Of a stretch of 64,000 nt of DNA, positions 7,956-16,184 are shown piece after piece. The stretch is from Bin80 sp965203305. GTDB lineage: Bacteria; Bacteroidota; Rhodothermia; Rhodothermales; Bin80. A program made the translations under genes and the position numbers. The notes beneath the pieces were generated by a model. That model was not told the origin of the DNA. It saw only the letters and a program-made list of their open reading frames with translations, and did not search any database. The number at the start of each line of letters is the position of its first letter. Within the stretch, counting starts at the first letter, position 1. The stretch is from NCBI GenBank assembly GCA_965203305.1, contig OZ241874.1, positions 3,100,001 to 3,164,000 on the forward strand, read 5' to 3'.

Positions 7956-8918
7956 CTAGTGACCGAGCAGATACGCTGCCGGATCATGTGGCAATCCGTT
8001 ATTCCATAGCTCAAAATGAAGGTGTGGTCCCGAAGAGTACTCTCCCGAGTTTCCGCTGACCGCAATACTTTCCCTAGTCCGAACACGATCACCTGTCCCC
8101 TTTAGAAGACGCTGATTGTGTTTGTATACCGAAACATAGCCGCCAGAGTGCTGCACGACAATCGTATGTCCTCCTTCGTATGTCCAGTCCGAAAAAATAA
8201 CATACCCGTCGCCGATACATCGGATCATCAACCCTTCGCTTGTCGCAATATCAATGGCATAGTGCCCCTCTTCGACATTGAAGCCACGCGTAATGATTCC
8301 CTGGACGGGGGGCATTGCCGGCAGTTGCAACTCAGATAAATAATTGGCAGAGCCATACGATGGTTCTGCCCCTGATTCCTGAGTGAAGATTCTTCGAATC
8401 GGAGTGGTGGACCGCGAAGTGCCAGCTGTCCGCGTGAAGTTTGGAACCTGTCTGCCCCCGTCAAGGAAAAAAGAACCGGTTCCGCCTGTCCCGGGAACAG
8501 GATCAGAGAATACAGTATCGGGGTTCCCCGAGAGCAGGCGTTGCAAGTTTGTGAGATACTGTGTCTGCAAGCTCAAAGAGTCTGACATCTCCTGCAGTCG
8601 TATAGAGGTCAGAACCGCACGCTCGTGAAGATCCCGGTTGTTCATATACGGAATCAGATCACGGGAGAAAGCGAAAAGGGCAATTCCGGAGATTGTACAT
8701 GTATATACAACGAGGAGAACGATAAATACTGTACGGGGACGAAACTGTTTTGGGTAAAACTCCCGATAGGTGCTGTATTTCGAGTTTTCCCACAGAATAA
8801 TGCGGGAGTCGGAGGGAGGTTTCCAGCAGATGTGTCGCCAGAATTCTGTGAACTTGCGAGGCACATAAAAAACCGGACTGTCTCGAAGGCGGCGATTGCT
8901 ATTCGAAGATAATTTCAT
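7956..8918 (-). CDS. membrane-anchored M23 peptidase (LytM domain)
   Basis: 320 residues from the ATG at 8918 (MKLSSNSNRRL); an ATG at 8969 would add 17 residues overlapping the upstream gene further. The order is a basic cytoplasmic N-terminus, one membrane helix (TVFIVLLVVYTCTISGIALFAF), a short coiled region (NNRDLHERAVLTSIRLQEM), a Ser/Thr/Gly-rich linker and a C-terminal M23 domain. Zinc ligands are visible as HYAIDIA (H and D) and GPHLHFELW (H). It probably cleaves peptidoglycan cross-links, guided by the neighbouring bactofilin. The gene start overlaps the DciA-like gene by 20 bp. Confidence 0.92.
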   Translation of the reverse strand: MKLSSNSNRRLRDSPVFYVPRKFTEFWRHICWKPPSDSRIILWENSKYSTYREFYPKQFRPRTVFIVLLVVYTCTISGIALFAFSRDLIPYMNNRDLHERAVLTSIRLQEMSDSLSLQTQYLTNLQRLLSGNPDTVFSDPVPGTGGTGSFFLDGGRQVPNFTRTAGTSRSTTPIRRIFTQESGAEPSYGSANYLSELQLPAMPPVQGIITRGFNVEEGHYAIDIATSEGLMIRCIGDGYVIFSDWTYEGGHTIVVQHSGGYVSVYKHNQRLLKGTGDRVRTRESIAVSGNSGEYSSGPHLHFELWNNGLPHDPAAYLLGH

Positions 8919-9198
8919 GGATGATCCGCTTGCCGAGGGTTTCATTGAGTCGGTCGCGCCATTGCGCACGATGCATGTGGAGTTCCTGCCTCCATGTCCC
9001 TGAGTTCAGTTCTACATACATTTTCCCCCGTCGGGTCCAGACTCGCTCTGTGACTTTTGCGATAATTGGCCCGGCAAGCTCATGCCATACCTCTACTGCT
9101 CTCGCCTCCTCCATGCCGCCCCGTACCCCGAGGTCGTCAATGGCACCATCGAGCAGATCAGAAAGTGCAACGGGGCCAGATGATCTTTCCTGCTGCAT
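8899..9198 (-). CDS. DUF721/DciA-like protein
   Basis: A 99-residue protein of the DUF721 family: VEVWHELAGPIIAKVTERVWTR, then GKMYVELNSGTWRQELHMHR and LNETLGKRIIHEIIF, with the conserved W, the LYVxxxSxxWxxEL-like strand and the C-terminal I-x-F. DciA proteins load the replicative helicase DnaB in bacteria without DnaC. In Bacteroidota-like genomes short DUF721 proteins are commonly single-domain like this one, and the function is inferred from the family. It is the first gene of the minus-strand run that ends with atpG. Confidence 0.8.
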   Translation of the reverse strand: MQQERSSGPVALSDLLDGAIDDLGVRGGMEEARAVEVWHELAGPIIAKVTERVWTRRGKMYVELNSGTWRQELHMHRAQWRDRLNETLGKRIIHEIIFE

Positions 9199-9368
9199 GG
9201 AATCTCTACATCAAACTTCATGTCTTACACCGAAAGACAGTATTGGATGCAAATTGAGGTTCACCTGCAATTGGTGTGAAAAACGTATTCTGGGGTTTCC
9301 ATTTGTAAAATCTCCAAATCAGGAAAATTTTGACCTTTTGACGCCACGGTTTCTGATCCGTGTATCTG

Positions 9369-9389
9369 GTGTCTGTCCGAAAATTCATG
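9369..9389 (+). repeat. left terminal inverted repeat of a split small element
   Basis: 21 bp beginning GTGTCTGTCC and ending AATTCATG, a perfect inverted match to 16403-16423. With the 6.8 kb element and one target copy removed, the two halves would form a 243-bp element with these ends (9369-9404 joined to 16217-16423). It carries no gene and looks like a MITE or IS remnant of a different family from the one inserted into it. No clear target duplication was found. Confidence 0.75.
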
Positions 9390-9479
9390 ATACTGCCAAT
9401 ATATGGGGCTTATCCAGCAAAATCCGCATGCCCCTGAAAGCGTCCTGCTTCACATAGAAATATTGAGAGCAGTGAGAGA

Positions 9480-10716
9480 TTACCTCTCCATCCCCATGTC
9501 TGTGCCTTGATCACTTCTGGAAGTATCTCTGCTCTTTGGAGTATCCTGACCAGAATTGTCTTTCCCCTCCTCTTTTGCGGGGGAGAGACGGTCTGTTTTA
9601 TAGGTTTCCGGCTCTTTCTGAGACCCCTCCTTCTCGAGATCCGCCTCTGGCAACTGTTCCGGCTCAGACTGGTCTTGGGACTCCAGTCGTTGCTCCGAAA
9701 TCTCTTTCGGGGGAAAATTCTTTACGATGAAATTCCGCAGGGACGGGATAGGGACGGGATAAGATCCCAGTGCCTTTCTAAAGTAAAAGACTCCCCTGCG
9801 TACCGCACGGAAGAAGATTTCTTCCCCATGCCCCACCCCATACTCTCTGTCTAGCTGTTCTACAGCCTCTTCCTGCTCTACTTCGCTCGCCTCAGAGCTT
9901 CCTGCCAGGATCCTGGCAAGGCTTCTGCGCTCTTTTGCAGTGAAGCCACTCAGACGGTCTTCACAGTATTGTCTGCGCTTTGCTTGCCCCTTCTCCATGA
10001 CGATACGCAGCCCCTCCTCGGTCATCTCTCCCCCGCTTTGCTTGAGTAAACGTGCGGCACATGTGGAGTAGGAATGAATGTGCTGGGGCCAGCAACGCGC
10101 CTCCTGAGAGATCGCATTCACCCAATCTGTCGTGTCCCCCTTCGCCTCCCCTTCTTTTTTTGAGCCAGTCTTTGATCACATCCCGCTCCTCCTTCTCTTC
10201 CAGTGGTTCCATATTGAACTTGCATCCCTCTGCCATCCTGGATATGCCCAGTGCCTGAAATGCCTGAAATGTCATGCCCAGCCCGCCAGCCAACAAGATG
10301 ACGGGCTTTCCTGCTTCCCCGTTATGCAGGCATTTTAAGAGTTCCTGCACCTCTGGCTGGTGGGCTTCGGGGACACCACCCTTGGTGCCAAGCCTCTGAG
10401 CCTCGTCCAGAACCAGCAGCAGCGGCTTCCTTGTTTTCTGTATCAGTTTCAGAGGTGTGGACAGTGATGTATCCACTGCAGAAGTTTCCGTGATCTTTCC
10501 ACCTACACCAGAACCTCTAAACCCCACCTTTACTTCGCCTTCCAAGGTTTCCCCTATGGTTCTTGTTTCCAGAGACAGGCGAGGCATTCCCGCATTTCAT
10601 GCGATTTCCACAAGGCGGGGATAGGGAGATTTTTCACTTCCCAGCCCTGCTTTTCTGCTACTTCCCAGCACTTCGCCAATAATGCGGTTTTGCCCACCCC
10701 CCGGCGGTCCCTGGAA
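9480..10716 (-). pseudogene. AAA-type ATPase, 3' part of an interrupted and frameshifted copy
   Basis: This continues the gene whose start is at 12887, separated from it by the 10717-12750 insertion. It resumes within FQGPP of Walker A, then shows Walker B (LLLVLDEAQRLG), VILLAGGLGMTFQAFQALGISRM and the C-terminal charged tail ending SDQGTDMGMER. Three frame breaks are visible: an extra base in the C6 run at 10697-10702 (inside Walker A), one near 10570, and an extra base in the T7 run at 10155-10161. Even without the insertion the gene would be inactive. The stop is followed by a weak GAGAG/CTCTC hairpin and then the element end at 9428. Confidence 0.85.
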
Positions 10717-10752
10717 AAGACTTATCCCGCAAAATCCGCAAAGCGTGAACGT

Positions 10753-10772
10753 GGAGAGAGCATTATCTCTCC
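10753..10772 (-). other. stop-codon-straddling hairpin
   Basis: On the minus strand GGAGAGA, TAATGC, TCTCTCC: a 7-bp stem whose loop contains the TAA of the upstream ATPase. The same stem recurs with other ATPase copies at 14842-14861 and 60582-60599, with different loop bases, so the pairing is kept. It may act as a terminator or as a subterminal site for mobility. Confidence 0.7.
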
Positions 10773-12160
10773 ATCCCCATGTCTGTATCCCGATCACTGT
10801 TGGAAGGGGCTCTGCCCGGTGGAGGTTCCTGACGAGAATTGTCTTTCTCCGATTTGCGTATCGTGGGTTCTTTTCCCTCCTCTTTTTCAGGAGAGGGACT
10901 GTCTAGAGTATGGTTTCCCGCTTCCTTTTGGGAACCCTCCGCCTCAGACTGGTCTTTCGACTCCGGCTGTTGCCCGGAAACATCTCTGGTAAGGTGGCGA
11001 CTTGCCTGTCTCTGTTTCTTGACCCGCTCGTAGCGCAATGCGGCCTCTCGAATTCGCGTGGCTCTTTCTGTCAGGTAGTCATACAGGGACGGAATGGGGA
11101 GTGTGTACAAGGGGTTGCTATAATAAAGAACACCCCTGGAGACCGCCTGCGCAAACCCTGGTTCGCCTAGCTCTGTTACAATATCTTGTTTCCGGAACCC
11201 TTCCTCCACAGGAGTATCACGAAACATCTCCACAAGCCGGACAATATGATCATCGTCAAGCCCCTCCGTTCTGCCTGTATAGTATGCCCAGCGTTTTTCC
11301 CGTCCTGTTTCCATAACGGAACGCAACAGGTCCGCCGTCATCTGCCCATGGTTGTCCTTGATTAGACGGGCGGCATTCCGTGCGTAGGAATCAACATGTC
11401 TCGGCCACTGGTATGTCTCTGTGGTGATCGTGTCTATCCAGTGTGTGACATCTCCTGTCGCTCCCCCCGCTTTCTTGAGCCAGTTTCGGATCACCGTCCG
11501 CTCTTCCTCTTTCTCCAGGGGTTCCATGTCAAACATGCAGTCTTCTGCCATCCGGGATATGCCCAGTGCTCTGAATGCATCTTCGGTCAGCCCCAGTCCA
11601 CCGGCCAGCAGGATCACGGGCTTGCCCAACTCTCCATTGTGAATCTCCGTCAGCAGGGCTTTGACCGCGTGGAGGTGTTCTTTTGGTGGACCTCCGTCTT
11701 CGCCCAGGTGCTGGGCCTCGTCCAGAATCAAAAGAAGAGGGTTCTTTATTTTCTGGATCAGGCTTCGCGGGGTGACCTTCGGGGTGGATTTCTTTGTCGT
11801 TCCTGATATCGCCCCTTTGAACTTGGCTACACCAGCGCTAATTTCCCCACCTCCCTCCACAGTTTTTTCTGTGGTGCTCTCTTTTTTCTTCAGCCCCAGG
11901 CATTCCGCCATTAAGTCCGGGTACCACAGGGCGGGGACGACAAGTTTTCGGACCTCCCACTTCTCTCTCTTTGCCTTCTTCCTGCATTCGGCCAGCAGGG
12001 CCGACTTGCCGATACCCGGCGGCCCTTGCACAAGGAAGATGGTCCCTTCGTTATTTTTTTTGTCGTCCCGCAGCCTGTTCTTGAAACTGTCCAGGATGGG
12101 GGTGCGCCCGTGGAAGTAGGGGGTGGCTCCACGGTCTGTGGATTTTCGAAGCGGGTCCAT
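10763..12160 (-). CDS. AAA-type P-loop ATPase, intact mobile-element passenger
   Basis: A 465-residue protein of unknown function. Residues 10-25 read RGATPYFHGRTPILDSF, a common opener of AAA_16-type ATPases. Walker A is GPPGIGKS (46-53) and Walker B is LLLILDEAQ (142-150). PVILLAGGLG (181-190) is a probable sensor strand, followed by a helical lid (LGISRM, MEPLEKEEERTVIRNWLKK) and a helical C-terminal region with PIPSLYDYL. The last 80 residues are charged and low-complexity and end SDRDTDMGMER. A conserved leader (GCTCCGAAGCGTAGTC) separates the start from the element end. No nuclease, protease or membrane domain is visible. It may be a 5'/3' chimera of two copies. Confidence 0.85.
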   Translation of the reverse strand: MDPLRKSTDRGATPYFHGRTPILDSFKNRLRDDKKNNEGTIFLVQGPPGIGKSALLAECRKKAKREKWEVRKLVVPALWYPDLMAECLGLKKKESTTEKTVEGGGEISAGVAKFKGAISGTTKKSTPKVTPRSLIQKIKNPLLLILDEAQHLGEDGGPPKEHLHAVKALLTEIHNGELGKPVILLAGGLGLTEDAFRALGISRMAEDCMFDMEPLEKEEERTVIRNWLKKAGGATGDVTHWIDTITTETYQWPRHVDSYARNAARLIKDNHGQMTADLLRSVMETGREKRWAYYTGRTEGLDDDHIVRLVEMFRDTPVEEGFRKQDIVTELGEPGFAQAVSRGVLYYSNPLYTLPIPSLYDYLTERATRIREAALRYERVKKQRQASRHLTRDVSGQQPESKDQSEAEGSQKEAGNHTLDSPSPEKEEGKEPTIRKSEKDNSRQEPPPGRAPSNSDRDTDMGMER

Positions 12161-12220
12161 GGTTCCTGTCGTGGTTGGTCAAAAAAAGACTACGCTTCGG
12201 AGCACGGACTGTTCCCGACT

Positions 12221-12244
12221 TGCGGATTTTACGGGATAATTCCC
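12221..12244 (-). repeat. unpaired left end of an inner ATPase element
   Basis: A 24-bp end (tip GGGAATTATCC, inner part AAAATCCGCA on the minus strand) that interrupts another ATPase gene fragment at its SLIQKI codons. The adjacent 8 bases (TTATTTTC, 12245-12252) are not repeated at the next right-hand end (10709-10716), so its own right end has been lost or replaced. Confidence 0.8.
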
Positions 12245-12664
12245 TTATTTTCTGGATCAGGCTCTTGGGGGTGACCTTCGGGGTGGCTTTTTTGTCGTTC
12301 GTGATAGCCCCCCTTCGAGGGATGCCCCAAAGTATTTCACTTTATCGCCACCCCCGATGGTTTTCTCTGTGGCGACCTCTTTTTTCTTCAGCCCTAGGCA
12401 TTCCGCCATCAAGTCCGGATCCCATAGGGCCGTGACGACAAGTTTTCGGACCTCCCACTTCTCTCTCTTTGCCAGTATCATGCATTCTTCCAGCAGGGCC
12501 GACTTGCCGATACCCGGCGGCCCCTGCACGAGGAAGATGGTCCCTTCCTTTTTTTCTTTGTCATCCACCAGCCTTCTCTCAAAGCTGTCCAGGATGGGGG
12601 TGCGACCGTGGAAGTAGGGTGTGGCTCCCCTGTCCGTGGATTTTCGTAGCGGATCGTCCTTCAT
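12245..12664 (-). pseudogene. AAA-type ATPase, 5' fragment
   Basis: About 140 codons from the ATG at 12664 (MKDDPLRKSTDRG). The fragment is nearly identical to the start of the intact copy at 10763-12160, with the same YFHGRTPILDSF, Walker A GPPGIGKS and KREKWEVRKLVV. It loses frame after about FGASLEGGLS relative to its paralogue and ends at SLIQKI, where the inner element begins. Walker B and everything after it are missing. Upstream it has the same conserved leader and element end (12728-12750) as the other single-gene copies. Confidence 0.8.
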
Positions 12665-12751
12665 TTCCTGTCGTAACTGGTCAAAACAGACTACGCTTCG
12701 GAGCACAGTCTGTTCCCCTGTCGCCCCTGCGGATTTTGCAGGATAAATCCC

Positions 12752-12887
12752 CCTGGAACAGGAATGTCGTTCCGCCTTTGGATTTCTTAAAAGCAGTTAA
12801 TCGTTCATGCCACCCCCCGAGTATCTCAGTTCGTCCGTGGAAGTGTTTCGCCGCTCCTCTGTCCAGGAATCCTTGAATAGCATTCAT
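12752..12887 (-). pseudogene. AAA-type ATPase, 5' part of the interrupted copy
   Basis: From the ATG at 12887 (MNAIQGFLDRGAAKHFHGR) to FLFQG, where the nested element interrupts the P-loop. The rest of the gene is at 9480-10716; joining the two at the shared CCCTGGAA restores FLFQGPPG. It starts 187 bp after the stop of the intact paralogue at 13074 with no element end between them, so the two were neighbours in the same original element. Confidence 0.8.
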
Positions 12888-13073
12888 GTTACCTGTGGAA
12901 TTGCATCTGTTGCAGAAACACACGGAAACGCCCAAATGTTACCACCCCGAACTATCGCCCCCGGGATGGTGAACTCACGCGTCGGAACTCTGTGTGCTTG
13001 CGGACTATTCTGTAGTTTTCTTCCGCCAAATTTCCATCCCCATGTCTGTGTCCTGATCGCTGCCGAAAGTTTT

Positions 13074-14465
13074 TCAACTCTGTGGAGATTCCTGATCAGG
13101 ATTGCCCTTCCCCTCCTCTTTTTCAGGGGAGGGACTGTCTGTTTTATGGTTTTCCGGTTCCTTCCGGGACCCCTCCTTCTCGGAATCCGCCTCGGTCAAC
13201 TGTTTCTGCTCAGACTGGTCCTTAGACTCCGGCCGTTGCTCCGAAATCTCTTTCGGAAGAAAGTTCTTTAACAGCCAGTCCCGCATGGACGGGATCGGGA
13301 CAGAATACCCCCCTGTCTTTTTGCTGAAGTAAAAAATGCCTTTCTGTACGGACAGAAAGAACAACTCTCTCCCTTTCTCTTCTCCATACTCTCTTGTCAG
13401 TGCCTTGACAATATGCTCCTCGTCAAAGGTACCGTCCTCGGGAATATCTGCCACGATCTTCGCCAGACTTTGCCGCTGTATTCTTGTGAATTCTTCAGCC
13501 CGCTCTTCATAATATTTCATGCGCAGCCCTTCTCCCTCTTTCAACACAGAGTCCAGCCCTTTGGGAGTCAGTTTCCTGTTATCCTTTCTTATTTGCCTCA
13601 TCGCGGGTTTCATGTACGCAATAATGTGCTGGGGCCACCCATGCGTCTCTTGCATGATTCTGTCAATCCATTCCGTGAGGTCCCCTTTTGCGTTGCCCTC
13701 TTTCCGCATCCAGTCCACCATCACGGCTTTCTCTTCTGTTTTGTTCAGTGCTTCCATCTCGAATCTGGATTCCACTTCCAGACGAGAAATGTTCAGGGAC
13801 TTGAGTGCCCGGGCGGCCATCCCCAAACCTGCCGCCAAAAGCAGAACGGGTCTCTCGAAGTCTCCATTGTGGATCTTGTCCAGGATAGCTCGCACTGGTC
13901 CCCTTCTCTCGGAAGTAACCACATAATCCAGTCCCAGTGCCTGTGCTTCATCCAGCACTAGGAGTAACGGAGTGGATTCCTTCTCAATCACCTCATCCAT
14001 GCTGATCTTTTTCGTGTCCCTGTCTATCCCGAATTTGACTGTACCATGAGCATTCTCGTACCCACCTCCCAACTCTGCGGAGAACCCCGTAACTTTTCCT
14101 TTTTCTGCTGCTCCAAGACGCAACATCATGTCAGAGATGTCCCAAAGGGACTCCGGTTTGATCACGACTGTCTTCCATCCTTTTGCTATTTTCATGCACT
14201 GATCCAGAAGGGCCGTTTTCCCGACTCCTGGCGACCCCTGCACCAGAAAGATGGGACCACCCTTTTCCTCCTCTGTCTCTTTTAGCACTTCTAGGAAGTA
14301 ATCCAGGATTTCTTTCCGTCCATTCCAGTGCTTCGCGGGGCCACGATCTCTGTACCTGGTACTTTTTTGGGGGAATGATTCCACGGGAGGACTGGAAGAA
14401 GCCCCTTTTTTCCAGAGTATCCAAGGTGGCAGAAAACGCATGTGAACAGAGTTTGTAGTATACAC
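13074..14465 (-). CDS. AAA-type P-loop ATPase, intact copy in the outer element
   Basis: A 463-residue paralogue of the 10763-12160 protein, clearly diverged from it. Walker A is GSPGVGKT (77-84), Walker B LLLVLDEAQALG (167-178), then PVLLLAAGLG, LNISRLEVESRFEMEAL and a helical C-terminal domain with PIPSMRDWLLKNF. The N-terminus is about 30 residues longer; a start at 14441 (MRFLPPW) is also possible. It ends in PDQESPQS, because a TGA cuts the family tail short: the downstream frame still reads SDQDTDMGMEI. It lies 13 bp after a truncated paralogue and 187 bp before another, forming a tandem array. Confidence 0.83.
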   Translation of the reverse strand: MYTTNSVHMRFLPPWILWKKGASSSPPVESFPQKSTRYRDRGPAKHWNGRKEILDYFLEVLKETEEEKGGPIFLVQGSPGVGKTALLDQCMKIAKGWKTVVIKPESLWDISDMMLRLGAAEKGKVTGFSAELGGGYENAHGTVKFGIDRDTKKISMDEVIEKESTPLLLVLDEAQALGLDYVVTSERRGPVRAILDKIHNGDFERPVLLLAAGLGMAARALKSLNISRLEVESRFEMEALNKTEEKAVMVDWMRKEGNAKGDLTEWIDRIMQETHGWPQHIIAYMKPAMRQIRKDNRKLTPKGLDSVLKEGEGLRMKYYEERAEEFTRIQRQSLAKIVADIPEDGTFDEEHIVKALTREYGEEKGRELFFLSVQKGIFYFSKKTGGYSVPIPSMRDWLLKNFLPKEISEQRPESKDQSEQKQLTEADSEKEGSRKEPENHKTDSPSPEKEEGKGNPDQESPQS

Positions 14466-14478
14466 AGCACGACCAAGG

Positions 14479-14797
14479 TCAAGACACCCTACAGTACTCT
14501 CCTGGCTTTGTTCCGTCCCGCGATAACTCCGTGACCACCCTGCAGAGGTTGGCAGCCTTGTCCTGTGGTGATTGCACCTGCTGCTCCATGGCTGTTCGCC
14601 CCAGTTCCGCCAGGCATTCGCGTACCATGTAGTCCTGGAGAGAGGAGATCAGAATACTGTATCGCCGCCCCCTCTTTTTTCTGATATAAGACTCTTTTCG
14701 CCAAGGCCCGGCCCCTTCTTGTCTTACTGCCTTAATGATCACATTCTCGCTTAATTCTGTGTCCAGGCAGACATGCCGAAACAGCTCCGCGAATCCG
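14479..14797 (-). pseudogene. AAA-type ATPase, C-terminal remnant (split by an element)
   Basis: The frame reads in from 14797 as YGFAELFRHVCLDTELSEN and ends ...PGEYCRVS. It matches the C-terminal third of the paralogues, including SILISSLQDYM for PIPSLYDYL. Its upstream codons lie beyond the 14806-16107 element at 16116-16180 (VEQGRKHRRQYYRGGTKALDDSHF). Removing the element and one TAAAAGTG copy restores an unbroken frame. Everything before VEQGRK is missing: this codon run joins straight to the leader next to the outer left end, at a GGAACAGG shared by leader and gene, which suggests a microhomology deletion. Confidence 0.8.
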
Positions 14798-14841
14798 TAA
14801 AAGTGGGGAGTTATCCCGCAAAATCCGCACGCCGGGAACCG

Positions 14842-14861
14842 GGAGAGAGTGTTATCTCTCC
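14842..14861 (-). other. stop-codon-straddling hairpin
   Basis: Minus strand GGAGAGA, TAACAC, TCTCTCC around the TAA of the ATPase gene. It has the same 7-bp stem as at 10753-10772, 12 bp from the element end. Confidence 0.7.
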
Positions 14862-16023
14862 AGTCCCATATCCGGGGACTGCTCTTTTGGAGGGAAATTC
14901 CTGATGATGTACTCCCGCAGGGACGGGATCGGGACAGAATAAGATCCCAATGCTGTATTGAAGTGGAGAACCCCCTTGCGTACCGCACGGAAGAACAACT
15001 CTTCGGCTTTTTCTGCCCCGTACTCTTTGCTCAGCTGTTCTACAGCCCCTGTCTGCTCTATAGCTCCCTCTTTCGAACTTGCTAACATGATCCCGGCAAG
15101 GCTCCTGCGCTCTTCCGCTATGAAGGGACTCAGACGGTGTTTATAGTATTCCCTGCGATTTGCCCGTCCTTCTTCCATGACGGAGGCAAGTCCCATGTCT
15201 GTCATCTTGTTGCCATGTTTTTTCAGGTAGGAGACGGCGGGTTCCGTATACGATATGATGTGTTGCGCCCATCCGTATGTTTCCTGGGTGATCGCATCAA
15301 TCCACGCGGTGGGGTCTCCCTGTGCTTCCCCTTCCTTTGTGAGCCAGTCTTCCACCACCGCCCTTTCTTCTTCCCTTTTCAGGGGTTCCATGTGGAACCT
15401 GGACCCAAGCAGTGGGCGGGATATGCCCAGTGCTGCAAAGGATTCGAAGGTCAGCCCCAGCCCGCCCGCCAGCAGGATGACGGGCTTACCGATCCCGCCA
15501 TTGTGAATCTTTTTCAGAAGAGTGCGGACAGGCTTGCGGTGCTCTTCTGGCGGACCACCGTCTTCTCCCAGGTGCTGGGCCTCGTCCAGAATCAAGAGGA
15601 GTGGTCCCCCCGCTTTTTTTATCAGCCCCAGAGGGGTAGCCCTGGATGTATCGACCACGTATGTTTTCTGCGTTTTGCTCTCCCCTTGACCAGGTTTAAA
15701 TCCAGCGTCCCCCCTCCTTCCACGGTGTGCGACACGGTTCTTTTTTCTGGCGGGAGACCAAGCGTTTCCTGCAGTTTGTCTGCATCCCACAAGTCTTCCG
15801 GGTCAATCTCTGCGACATGCCATCCAGCCTCCGCCGCCTTCTCCCAGCATTCGGCCAGAAGTGCCGTTTTCCCGATCCCCGGCGGACCTTGGATCAGGAA
15901 TGTGCTTCCCCCACTGGTCTCCCCGGACTTGGCCAGCAAGTCGTTGAATCTTTTCAGGATGGGTTTCCGCCCGCGGAAGTAGGGGGTGGCTCCCCGATCA
16001 TCAAGCCCTTGTATCCCGCTCAT
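14852..16023 (-). pseudogene. AAA-type ATPase with one frameshift
   Basis: The frame from the ATG at 16023 (MSGIQGLDDRGATPYFRGR) has Walker A GPPGIGKT at about residues 46-53 and continues to DLNLVKG. A one-base loss in the C4 run at 15682-15685 then shifts frame. The second frame carries on without gap as ESKTQKTYVVDTSRATPLGLI, Walker B LLLILDEAQHLG, VILLAGGLGLTFESFAALGIS and PIPSLREYIIRNFPPKE, ending SPDMGLER. Its tail is much shorter than in the other copies. If the indel is a sequencing error the product is about 390 residues and complete; otherwise the gene is broken. Confidence 0.85.
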
Positions 16024-16184
16024 TTCCTGTCGTAATCAGTCAAAAATAAGACTACCCTTCGGGGCAGGGCCTGTTCCCACACTTGCGGATTTTGCTGGAT
16101 AATTCCCTAAAAGTGACTGTCATCTAAGGCTTTCGTGCCACCACGATAGTATTGTCTGCGGTGTTTACGCCCCTGTTCCACTCG

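Larger units (their letters stand above)
10717..12750. mobile_element. nested ATPase element inside the Walker A codons of another copy
   Basis: It has terminal inverted repeats at 10717-10740 and 12728-12750, both ending in ATCCGCA on the inner side, and is flanked by the direct repeat CCCTGGAA (10709-10716 and 12751-12758). One boundary base is ambiguous, because the repeat tip overlaps the duplication. It split a paralogous gene exactly between FLFQG and PPG of its P-loop. Inside are a 5' fragment of one ATPase gene (12245-12664), an internal left end at 12221-12244, and one full-length ATPase gene. The internal left end has no partner, which is best explained by a second insertion followed by recombination between the paralogous 3' halves. 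Confidence 0.85.
14806..16107. mobile_element. 1.3 kb single-gene ATPase element with 8-bp target duplication
   Basis: This is the cleanest copy of the family. It has 24-bp terminal inverted repeats at 14806-14829 and 16084-16107, differing at 2 positions, flanked by TAAAAGTG on both sides (14798-14805 and 16108-16115). It contains only one ATPase gene, a leader of about 60 bp and the stop-codon hairpin. It inserted into the coding sequence of a paralogue at the codons for SHFY. Confidence 0.92.

Noticed and set aside
9480..16023. Calling every fragmentary frame in the array a separate gene
   Set aside because: Joining frames across homopolymer shifts and target duplications shows they are parts of a few paralogous copies.
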